DNA of 29,441 nucleotides from a virus. The notes beneath the pieces are model-generated. The model did no database searches, had not been told where the DNA came from, and saw nothing but the letters and a program-made list of their open reading frames with translations. The stretch covers positions 8,872 through 38,312 of IMG/VR virus record IMGVR_UViG_3300037963_006819; one strand, 5' to 3'. Below, piece by piece: positions 7,352 through 13,556 of this stretch (position 1 is its first letter; every line of letters starts with the position of its first letter). Both the position numbers and the translations under genes were made by a program.

Positions 7352-8513
7352 TATTTTTAATCCGAAAGCAAAGGTTTTGGCAAATGTTGATCGTGTAATT
7401 GAACACATTGAAACAGGATGTACAAGTCCAGTGCTTATTGAGGTTGATCCAAGCAATGCCTGTAATCATGCATGTAGCTTTTGTTTGTCAGCATATATTC
7501 ATTTTGATAAATATAAAGGCACAGAAGCATTTTCAAGAGCGTTGATGTCAAGAGATGTTTTAATGAACTTGTGCAAAGATTTTGTAGACATGGGAGTAAG
7601 GGCGGTAAACTGGACAGGGGGTGGAGAACCAACTCTTAATAGGCATTTAAAAGAAGCAATTGAATATTGTGGTTCAAATGGCATTAAAATGGGTATGTTC
7701 ACTAATGGCACCTTATTTGACAAATGGGACATGTTTGAGACTCTAGTGAACAATATGACTTGGGTTAGAATATCAGTTGATGCTGGAACTAAAGAAACCT
7801 ACGATGGTGTAAGAAAAGCAAAAGGACAACAAAATTGGGACAAAATGGTTTCCAATTTATCAAAACTTATTGATACTAATAAAAGGTTAGGCAACAAAAT
7901 TGATATTGGTGTTGGATATGTCATATCTCCAGACACATATGAAGAAATAGTAGAGTTTGCTGAATTTTTTAAAGATTACGATTTAACATACTGTCAGTAT
8001 AAGCCAGAAATTATCATTAGAGAAAAGGGTGGGCAACAAAGAGATCTCGAATTCTGGACAGAAAAAGTAAATCCTTTACTCAATAAAGCAAAAGAAATAT
8101 TAGGAAATAAGTTTCAGGTTAATGGATATAAATTTGAAGACTTAGCAATGGATCGAGATAAATTTGGACGCAACTATGAAATGTGTTTAGGATCTCAACT
8201 ATCTCCTTGTATTGGTGCTGATGGGCATGTATATGTGTGTACAAATCATCGTGGCTGGAAACAGTACAGTTATGGAAATTTATATGATAAATCTTTTGCA
8301 GAGATTTGGAATGATGTTACAAAAAGAAAACAAGTCATGAGGCAAATTGAAAAAGTTGAGTGTTTCAAAAACTGCACCAAGCTTTGCAAACCACATGAAA
8401 GCAATAAGGCAATGTGGGAAATATATAAAAACTTCGATGATAAGACAAAAAATGAACTTTTGGAACAACAAGAAGTAATCAAAAGGAAGCTTAAGCACCC
8501 GGAGTTTATATGA
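7338..8513 (+). CDS. Radical SAM enzyme with SPASM-like C-terminal cysteines
   Basis: This 391-aa protein has the radical SAM cluster motif C42-N-H-A-C46-S-F-C49, the SAM-binding TGGGEPTLN (93-101) and the barrel strands MFTNGTL and VRISVDAG. Near the C-terminus are six cysteines (C283, C291, C301, C342, C346, C350) in the arrangement of a SPASM or twitch auxiliary cluster, with the typical GNLYDKSFAEIWN segment. Such enzymes include sugar epimerases/dehydratases and peptide-modifying enzymes. Here all neighbours are sugar genes, so a radical step on a sugar or nucleotide-sugar is the likeliest role, but the substrate cannot be read from the sequence. It overlaps the glycosyltransferase by 14 bases and the next gene by ATGA. 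Confidence 0.85.
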   Translation: MKESDIFNPKAKVLANVDRVIEHIETGCTSPVLIEVDPSNACNHACSFCLSAYIHFDKYKGTEAFSRALMSRDVLMNLCKDFVDMGVRAVNWTGGGEPTLNRHLKEAIEYCGSNGIKMGMFTNGTLFDKWDMFETLVNNMTWVRISVDAGTKETYDGVRKAKGQQNWDKMVSNLSKLIDTNKRLGNKIDIGVGYVISPDTYEEIVEFAEFFKDYDLTYCQYKPEIIIREKGGQQRDLEFWTEKVNPLLNKAKEILGNKFQVNGYKFEDLAMDRDKFGRNYEMCLGSQLSPCIGADGHVYVCTNHRGWKQYSYGNLYDKSFAEIWNDVTKRKQVMRQIEKVECFKNCTKLCKPHESNKAMWEIYKNFDDKTKNELLEQQEVIKRKLKHPEFI

Positions 8514-9007
8514 CGCAATTGGTCAATGGAAGGGGTCAATTAGGGGAAATATTAAAAAAAAAGATTAAATCGATAAATGTTGATAGAAATACATTGATTT
8601 ATCACACTTGGAATATAGATGATAAATCTGAAGACACACAATACAAAGAATATCAAAAATTCACTAGTTTTGTGAAAGGGCATCAAGATAAAAGGATTAT
8701 TTTTATATCAACTAAAACTCAAAAAGACGATTTTTATGTTAAATACAAACAGATGGCTGAGGCTTTTTTAATTGAAAATTGTCATAATTGTTTGGTTTTA
8801 AAATTTCCAACTTTAATAGGTAAGGGCGTCATAAGAAACTTTAAAACAAAAAAACAACTACCCTATGGTATAATGGAAATCATGTCTTTAAAAAAATGTG
8901 CGGCTCTGATAATCGATAATCTGAATTTTAACGGTGAAAGAAAAATTCTGTATTTTAATGGAGAAACTGTATCAGCAGAATTAGTTTATGAGTTAGTGAA
9001 CATATGA
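8510..9007 (+). CDS. Miniature NAD(P)-binding SDR-like protein
   Basis: The 165-aa product looks like a shrunken extended SDR of the RmlD/epimerase type. The N-terminus has a compact glycine motif NGRGQLG instead of the usual GxxGxxG with flanking strand. The strand IIFISTKT corresponds to the Ser strand, DDFYVKYKQMAEAF carries a Y-x-x-x-K pair, and KFPTLIGKG resembles the substrate strand R-P-x-x-x-x-G. The usual length for this family is about 280-340 aa, so roughly half is missing, mainly from the nucleotide-binding half and the C-terminal substrate lid. The frame is intact and coupled on both sides (ATGA), so it is maintained. It may work with a partner SDR from the same operon (inference). 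Confidence 0.55.
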   Translation: MTQLVNGRGQLGEILKKKIKSINVDRNTLIYHTWNIDDKSEDTQYKEYQKFTSFVKGHQDKRIIFISTKTQKDDFYVKYKQMAEAFLIENCHNCLVLKFPTLIGKGVIRNFKTKKQLPYGIMEIMSLKKCAALIIDNLNFNGERKILYFNGETVSAELVYELVNI

Positions 9008-9390
9008 AAGTTATTTTTACAAATGGTTGTTTTGATGTGATTCACCGTGGACATGTTGAGCTTTTAAAGTATTGTCGTCAAGCCGGTGACCGTGTTATAA
9101 TTGGGCTAAATAGCGACAAAAGTGTAAAGGCTTTAAAAGGGGAAAACAGACCTTATAACTCTGAGCATGATAGGAAGTTTATCTTAGAATCGTTAAAATA
9201 CGTTGATGAGGTTTATATATTTGATGATCCCACACCTTATAATCTGATACAAGAAATAAAACCTGACTTAATTGTAAAAGGCGGAGATTATAAGCCAGAA
9301 AATGTAGTAGGCAACGATTTGTGTGATGTTGAAATTTTTAATTTTATTAATGGATATTCTACAACTATAACTTTGGATAAAATGAAATGA
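9004..9390 (+). CDS. rfaE2: RfaE domain II-type (HldC-like) heptose-1-phosphate nucleotidyltransferase
   Basis: This 128-aa protein is a close fit to the cytidylyltransferase-fold half of HldE. It has TNGCFDVIHRGH with the H14-x-x-H17 nucleotide motif, IGLNSDKSVKALKGENRP, the D-R in EHDRKFILESL, and VKGGDYKPENVVG. The length is right for a stand-alone domain. The family transfers AMP from ATP to heptose-1-phosphate to give ADP-heptose; relatives that use other NTPs exist, so the base is not certain. It is flanked by ATGA overlaps with the mini-SDR and the phosphatase. With the kinase at 5658 and the phosphatase at 9387 it makes the activation steps of an NDP-heptose route. Confidence 0.9.
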   Translation: MKVIFTNGCFDVIHRGHVELLKYCRQAGDRVIIGLNSDKSVKALKGENRPYNSEHDRKFILESLKYVDEVYIFDDPTPYNLIQEIKPDLIVKGGDYKPENVVGNDLCDVEIFNFINGYSTTITLDKMK

Positions 9391-9716
9391 CTTATGTTTT
9401 TGATATTGATGGCACACTTTGTACAAATACTAATGGTGACTATTTAAAAGCAGAGCCAATATATGATAGAATAGAACTAGTTAATATCTTGGCAAAAACG
9501 AATAAAATTGTACTTTACACCGCACGAGGTATGGGTAGGCACAATAACGATGCACAAAAAGCAATTGCAGAGTTTTATGATTTAACCAAAAAACAGCTTG
9601 AAGCTTGGGGAGTGCAATATGATGAGTTATTTCTGGGAAAGCCAGCAGGCGATTATTATATAGATGATAAGGGTATTAGAGATGCAGAATTCTTTAATTA
9701 TGAATTATGTCCCTAA
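9387..9716 (+). CDS. HAD phosphatase of the capsule EcbF/BcbF type
   Basis: The 109-aa product begins with the HAD catalytic motif FDIDGTLCT (nucleophile D6, acid D8), continues with IVLYTARGMG (motif II Thr) and ends with GKPAGDYYIDDK, which supplies the motif III Lys and the paired acidic residues. This compact cap-less form is typical of the EcbF/BcbF family seen in capsule clusters. In the present context it could remove the 7-phosphate from heptose-1,7-bisphosphate, the step done by GmhB in other bacteria (inference; it is not a GmhB sequence). It overlaps the upstream gene by ATGA and the following cupin by a few codons. Confidence 0.8.
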   Translation: MTYVFDIDGTLCTNTNGDYLKAEPIYDRIELVNILAKTNKIVLYTARGMGRHNNDAQKAIAEFYDLTKKQLEAWGVQYDELFLGKPAGDYYIDDKGIRDAEFFNYELCP

Positions 9717-10041
9717 AGGATGGGGATTTGAAAAATGGATTGTAAACTGTGATGAGTATTGTGGAAAGTTACTTTACTTTGTCAAGGGCAAAAGGTGTTC
9801 TTGGCACTATCACAAGTTGAAAGACGAAGTTTTCTATATTCAATCCGGCAAGATGTTGGTGAAATATTCCGATGAGGATGATATTGATGACGCCAAAGAG
9901 GTAATATTGGAAAAGGGTGACAATTTTCATGTGTACCGAGGTTTACGGCATCAAATGATTGCCCTACAAGATACAGAACTATTTGAGTTTTCAACTCAAC
10001 ACTTTGATAGCGATAGCTATAGAATACAAAAAGGAGATTAA
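9700..10041 (+). CDS. Single-domain cupin, sugar-isomerase-like
   Basis: This 113-aa protein has a complete cupin motif 1 between residues 30 and 50, G(x5)H36-x-H38(x4)E43(x6)G, and a weaker motif 2 in KGDNFHVYRGLRH. These are the metal ligands of the mannose-6-phosphate-isomerase-like cupins often found next to nucleotide-sugar genes. The N-terminus PKGWGFEKWIV resembles the usual start of this family, which is why I prefer the ATG at 9700; in-frame ATGs at 9664 and 9682 would add 12 or 6 residues inside the phosphatase gene. It is the last gene of the sugar operon. The role may be isomerisation or epimerisation of a sugar phosphate, but this is not settled by the sequence. Confidence 0.65.
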   Translation: MNYVPKGWGFEKWIVNCDEYCGKLLYFVKGKRCSWHYHKLKDEVFYIQSGKMLVKYSDEDDIDDAKEVILEKGDNFHVYRGLRHQMIALQDTELFEFSTQHFDSDSYRIQKGD

Positions 10042-10042
10042 T

Positions 10043-10258
10043 ATGCAACTTACTGATCAAGCACTTGGAGCACTCATGCTCGCACTTCAAAATTCACTTA
10101 TGAACCAGACGGATATCGTCCCTGTTCTAAAGGAATTCAATTTTACTGCAACAGATGATGGACTTATTGTCGAAAACCCACCCGTTGTGGATATGTCAGA
10201 TGTTGAAGAAGAAAAGCCAAGCGCGGTATTTGATGCTTTTGTAGACGCTATTCCATAA
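10043..10258 (+). CDS. Small phage protein of unknown function (71 aa)
   Basis: The ATG at 10043 follows a strong Shine-Dalgarno AAGGAG (10031-10036 region), the best in this part of the window; an in-frame ATG at 9959 lies inside the cupin gene. The product begins MQLTDQALGALMLALQNSL, a hydrophobic amphipathic helix, and ends in an acidic tail with DMSDVEEEKPS. I do not recognise a domain. It marks the switch from the sugar operon to the phage core genes, and its stop overlaps the zinc-ribbon gene (TAATG). Confidence 0.7.
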   Translation: MQLTDQALGALMLALQNSLMNQTDIVPVLKEFNFTATDDGLIVENPPVVDMSDVEEEKPSAVFDAFVDAIP

Positions 10259-10524
10259 TGCCAAAGTATGTCTACAAATGCTTAAAGTGTGAAAAGACTT
10301 GTGAAGTTGTACACTCGTTCAGTGAAAAGAGAACACATTGCTCCGAGATCATGGATTGTGATGTAAATCATGAAGTTGAGCGAGTGCCACAACAGATCAA
10401 CTATTCTACCAAGCAAGTGACCAACAAAACAACTCCCGGTCAAATTGTAGACGATTTTATTAAAGAAACAAAAAAAGAAGTAAAAGCGTATAAGAAAGAT
10501 ATGCGCGACTGGAAACCTGAATAA
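10258..10524 (+). CDS. FmdB-like zinc-ribbon protein
   Basis: The 88-aa product starts MPKYVYKCLKC, close to the opening of the FmdB family of putative regulatory zinc ribbons (MPxYxYxCxxC). Cysteines C8 and C11 form the first knuckle and C28/C34 could complete the site; the second CxxC is not canonical (HCSEIMDC). The C-terminal half is lysine-rich and helical, with KKEVKAYKKDMRDW. Small proteins of this kind are common in phages but their role is not known; nucleic-acid or protein binding is the usual guess. It is linked to both neighbours by TAATG overlaps. Confidence 0.65.
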   Translation: MPKYVYKCLKCEKTCEVVHSFSEKRTHCSEIMDCDVNHEVERVPQQINYSTKQVTNKTTPGQIVDDFIKETKKEVKAYKKDMRDWKPE

Positions 10525-10814
10525 TGTTAATTTATTTTATATTGATGCTTTCTATATCACTTAATGTGCTATTAGCGTGGTACGCTCGTAAGATACAAAC
10601 AGAATATATTTTGTTTATCAGAGATAATCTCGAAGCACTCTCACAGATGCACAATGAGTTTAACGAGCATCTTGAAGTAGTAAATAACATGGAAATGTAT
10701 TTTGGTGACCAGACACTTGTAGAACTATTGAAGCACTCCAAATTTGTCAAAGAACAAACAGCGGAGTTTCTTTTAGTCTTACAGGATTTAGATGAAGAAG
10801 TAGAAGAAGAATAA
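10524..10814 (+). CDS. Small membrane-anchored phage protein (96 aa)
   Basis: The N-terminus LIYFILMLSISLNVLLAWY is one clear hydrophobic segment (residues 2-20), followed by RKI, so it should sit in the inner membrane with most of the protein on one side. The rest is a helical, probably coiled-coil, region rich in Glu and Leu, ending in a strongly acidic DLDEEVEEE. I do not recognise the family. A spanin or holin would differ in layout (no lipobox, only one segment), so I do not assign lysis. The start overlaps the zinc-ribbon stop. Confidence 0.6.
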   Translation: MLIYFILMLSISLNVLLAWYARKIQTEYILFIRDNLEALSQMHNEFNEHLEVVNNMEMYFGDQTLVELLKHSKFVKEQTAEFLLVLQDLDEEVEEE

Positions 10815-10817
10815 TTT

Positions 10818-11507
10818 ATGCCAAGAAAGCGGAAAGCAGGTAAACATTACTTTACCAAAGATCACGAAAATGCAATTATCGAGTATGTTGCTACCGACGA
10901 CCAAAAGGTGCGAACTCAACTTTATATTGATTGGATTGGACCAGCCTTTGACGAGATGGTGGATAAGATTGTATACACTTATAAATTTACCACCCTACCA
11001 AATGTTGATGCTCTCAAAGACGAGTGCAAAGTTTGGCTGACGACAATCCTTGACAAATACGATCCAAGTAAGGGATCAAAAGCGTTTTCGTATTTTTCAG
11101 TCATTACAAAGAACTGGTTCATTCACAAGGTTAAGAAAAACGCCAAGCGAGCCCGAACCGAGGTTCTATATGATGAAATGCCAAAGGAAGTTGATAACGA
11201 GCTTGTTACGACTTCTAATCCATATCATTCAGACCGTGAAGAATTAGAGTTCTGGAAGTCATTATGGGCAGAGATTGAGTCCTGGGACACCGGCAATCTT
11301 AAGGAAAACGAGAAAAAGGTTCTTGAAGCAATTAAGATCTTGCTTGATTCTATCGATGAAGATACCATGATTTATAACAAGAAAGCAATATACTTATATC
11401 TTCGTGAGATAACTGGTCTCAATACAAAACAGATTGTTAATAACCTCAACAAGCTCCGTGTAAAATACCGAATTTTTAAGAAAAATTGGGTTAACGGCAA
11501 AATTTAA
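10818..11507 (+). CDS. 55: T4 gp55-like late-transcription sigma factor
   Basis: This 229-aa protein resembles the reduced sigma-70 relative gp55 that directs host RNA polymerase to phage late promoters. The most telling part is residues 80-110: KYDPSKGSKAFSYFSVITKN with WFIHKVKKNAKR, which matches the region-2-like core helix of gp55 and cyanophage homologues. The N-terminus is basic. T4 gp55 is 185 aa, so this one is longer, mainly in the C-terminal helical part that includes KAIYLYLREITGLNTKQI, which resembles a helix-turn-helix. A T4-type C-terminal clamp-binding tail is not evident; the protein ends in a basic stretch. Position just before the virion genes suits a late regulator. Confidence 0.75.
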   Translation: MPRKRKAGKHYFTKDHENAIIEYVATDDQKVRTQLYIDWIGPAFDEMVDKIVYTYKFTTLPNVDALKDECKVWLTTILDKYDPSKGSKAFSYFSVITKNWFIHKVKKNAKRARTEVLYDEMPKEVDNELVTTSNPYHSDREELEFWKSLWAEIESWDTGNLKENEKKVLEAIKILLDSIDEDTMIYNKKAIYLYLREITGLNTKQIVNNLNKLRVKYRIFKKNWVNGKI

Positions 11508-11544
11508 ACTTCGTTGCTTCTAATTATTATGGAGCACGAATACC

Positions 11545-11829
11545 ATGAAAAAGACAGATAATTATCTTGATGAAGCAATCGAGAACATCAGGAAAGATCG
11601 CGAGATCACAAAAGATCTGTTAAACGATTTAATTGTATACTTGAGCAAGGACGAAGCACGCCACACGGAAGTAGGCACCGTCGCAGCCAAGTATGTTGAA
11701 ACACTCCAGCGTTCTAACGAGCAACTTGTTAAGCTTGTAACGCTGTTAGAGAAAAAGAAGAGCGCATCAACTGGATTAACAGAAGATGATAAATCAGATA
11801 TTTTTGAGTTGCTCAATGGAGAAAATTAA
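11545..11829 (+). CDS. Small helical phage protein (94 aa), unknown function
   Basis: A Shine-Dalgarno GGAG (11531-11534) precedes the ATG after a 37-base gap, the longest in the region, so a new ribosome-entry point and perhaps a promoter lie here. The product is almost wholly helical and charged, with LQRSNEQLVKLVTLLEKKK looking like a coiled coil. A small terminase-like or chaperone role would be possible in size, but I see no diagnostic motif. The stop overlaps the next gene (TAATG), linking it to the virion block. Confidence 0.6.
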   Translation: MKKTDNYLDEAIENIRKDREITKDLLNDLIVYLSKDEARHTEVGTVAAKYVETLQRSNEQLVKLVTLLEKKKSASTGLTEDDKSDIFELLNGEN

Positions 11830-12818
11830 TGCCCTTCGGAAGAATCCGATCTGCCTTTAATAAGGTACGCAATTTCACTACTGGGCGATCATCCGGCTCC
11901 CCTGCAAATACTCCTAACGCTGCATCAAACAATTTTGGTTTAGATACCACCCAACTTACTGATGAACAGTTGGCTCAATTACAATCAGCACAAATTATAG
12001 AAACTTTGATTTCTTTGTTCTCACCAGTTCAAGAAAACAATAGATTAGAAATTTCAGAAGATAGGTCACCATCTTCAAAATATGACAATGTCCTTAAAAC
12101 TTCTAATTTGCTCGCTACGCAAGCACAATTTGTAGATAGTGTTGTTACTCCAATTAATGGTTTGTATGGTATTGTACTGCGTTCTACTACGTTTTTAACA
12201 ATATCAGAGGAAGATGTAGATGGAAATACTCTGCCAGAAAATTTAGCGAACATTGCAGGTTCTGCTTGGTCCGCGATTGTGGATGCTGCAAATGGTATTG
12301 CAGAGGCTTTTGATTCTGATGAGGCAGCAAAAAGCTTGGACGTTTTAAAATTTCCAGAATATTATGTATTCATTTTTGCTAACACAAGTCCAGAAAGTCC
12401 AATTCCAGTTTTGCTACCAGTTACAGAAAATAGCAACGACGATTTTGCTGCATTAGAATATGAAAATATAACTGCCTATCCAAAAGCAATAATTACAAAC
12501 TCGGCAATAAGAGAGCTTGATACATTAGACCCTGGAACAATGATTAGAGTTGAGTATGATGGAGTAGATAATAAAAGTGTACCAGTGATAGTTGAAATTG
12601 TTGAAAATAAGCCAGAATTTACAAGAATGGTGGTTAATTCAATGAAAAACAGAGGAGCTTTTTTATCATCGGAGGCATGCTCTACAGACTCTGTTTTAGG
12701 TGGAGTTAATCACGCAACCGGAGACCCAATCGGCGTATCAGATCAACCAGATGATGAAGAGCTTTTACAATCAGATCAACCAGATGATGAAGAGCTTCAG
12801 GAATCAGAACAAGTATAG
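11829..12818 (+). CDS. Probable virion-associated protein with acidic C-terminal repeat
   Basis: The 329-aa product is unrecognised. It starts with a basic, Ser/Asn/Pro-rich segment (GRIRSAFNKVRNFTTGRSSG), has a central alpha/beta region, and then a stretch LDPGTMIRVEYDG...SVPVIVEIVEN that looks like a small beta-barrel of the type found in phage tail and hub proteins. It ends in an 11-residue acidic unit, SDQPDDEELLQ, repeated twice, plus a partial third copy. Position immediately before a muralytic enzyme and a spike-like protein suggests a hub or tail-tip component (inference). Confidence 0.55.
   Translation: MPFGRIRSAFNKVRNFTTGRSSGSPANTPNAASNNFGLDTTQLTDEQLAQLQSAQIIETLISLFSPVQENNRLEISEDRSPSSKYDNVLKTSNLLATQAQFVDSVVTPINGLYGIVLRSTTFLTISEEDVDGNTLPENLANIAGSAWSAIVDAANGIAEAFDSDEAAKSLDVLKFPEYYVFIFANTSPESPIPVLLPVTENSNDDFAALEYENITAYPKAIITNSAIRELDTLDPGTMIRVEYDGVDNKSVPVIVEIVENKPEFTRMVVNSMKNRGAFLSSEACSTDSVLGGVNHATGDPIGVSDQPDDEELLQSDQPDDEELQESEQV
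12738..12812 (+). repeat. Tandem 33-bp repeat encoding SDQPDDEELxx
   Basis: Two near-identical 33-base units lie at 12738-12770 and 12771-12803; the first 27 bases of each (through GAAGAGCTT) are the same. A third partial copy, TCAGAACAA, begins at 12804. They keep the reading frame of the 329-aa protein. A further TCAGATCAA occurs at 12831, just after the start codon of the next gene. Confidence 0.9.
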
Positions 12819-12827
12819 GAAAATAGT

Positions 12828-13535
12828 ATGTCAGATCAATTACCACAAACACAAGAAGACGAATCACAAACACCACAGGTAACTACATGTGGAGATTATG
12901 GTGAATCTGGTCTTGAAAGTGGAACTTTAAATTTTACACCGAAACCTACAGTCTATTCGGATGCACCGGCAACAGCAGAGGATATAAAAGCAGCATACCC
13001 AGAGGTTGCTGCTGTCAATGGTTTTGCTGAAAAAATTGTGCAAGTAGCAAACGAATTGGGCATTGCAGACCCAGGTTGGTTAGCAAATGTCATATATTTT
13101 GAATCAGGCTTAACTTTTGATCCCAGCAAAACTAATCGTATAGGATGTGTAGGGTTAATACAATTTTGCCCAGGTGAGGACGCGGGACAGGCAGCAGTTG
13201 GAAAAACAGGAGAAGAGCTTGCCGCTATGGGAGCGGTAGAACAAATGGATTATGTTAAGTTGTATTTAGCTCAATATTATCCACGCAAAGTAAGAGGGCG
13301 GTCTAATACTTCTGCTGATTTATACATGGCTATTTATTACCCTGCTGCTGTTGGAAGAGGACCAAGTTATAGTATTTATAATGATTATTATAGACGTAAA
13401 GGTGTTTCAGGAGCCGCGCAATATTTAGAAAATAATGGTGGTATTAAAACTGCTAGTGATTATCAAATGCAATGTGATAGATTTACTCGAATGCCCACGG
13501 CATATAGAAACCCAGATGAAGTGGCTTCACTTTAA
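12828..13535 (+). CDS. Lytic transglycosylase-like virion muralytic protein
   Basis: The 235-aa product has an SLT/goose-lysozyme-type fold signature: DPGWLANVIYFESGLTFDP with the catalytic Glu at E92, followed by CVGLIQFCP (G109-F113), equivalent to the GLxQ motif of lytic transglycosylases. The first ~50 residues are a Gln/Thr/Pro-rich linker beginning MSDQLPQTQEDE. There is no signal peptide, and no holin next door, so it is more likely a virion-borne enzyme that opens peptidoglycan during injection than the lysis endolysin. The next gene encodes a spike-like protein; in T4 the lysozyme is fused to the spike (gp5), whereas here the two functions seem to be split. Confidence 0.75.
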   Translation: MSDQLPQTQEDESQTPQVTTCGDYGESGLESGTLNFTPKPTVYSDAPATAEDIKAAYPEVAAVNGFAEKIVQVANELGIADPGWLANVIYFESGLTFDPSKTNRIGCVGLIQFCPGEDAGQAAVGKTGEELAAMGAVEQMDYVKLYLAQYYPRKVRGRSNTSADLYMAIYYPAAVGRGPSYSIYNDYYRRKGVSGAAQYLENNGGIKTASDYQMQCDRFTRMPTAYRNPDEVASL

Positions 13536-13541
13536 TAAACT

Positions 13542-13556
13542 TAACTATTTATTAAT
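13542..13556. promoter_or_regulatory. Intergenic motif TAACTATTTATTAAT (late-promoter-like on the reverse strand)
   Basis: This lies between the muralytic gene and the spike-like gene, touching the ATG. On the - strand it reads ATTAATAAATAGTTA, whose AATAAATA differs by one base from the T4 late promoter box TATAAATA. It shares TAACTATTTATWA with the site at 20326. Orientation and function are unproven. Confidence 0.35.

Noticed and set aside
10524-10814. Spanin or holin role for the small membrane protein
   Set aside because: No lipobox, only one hydrophobic segment and no adjacent endolysin; the neighbouring genes are regulatory or small core genes.
11508-11544. Rho-independent terminator after the sigma-factor gene
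   Set aside because: The 37-base gap has no stable inverted repeat followed by a T run.
12828-13535. Host-lysis endolysin
   Set aside because: No holin or spanin beside it, and it is embedded among tail-hub genes, so a virion-borne enzyme is more likely.
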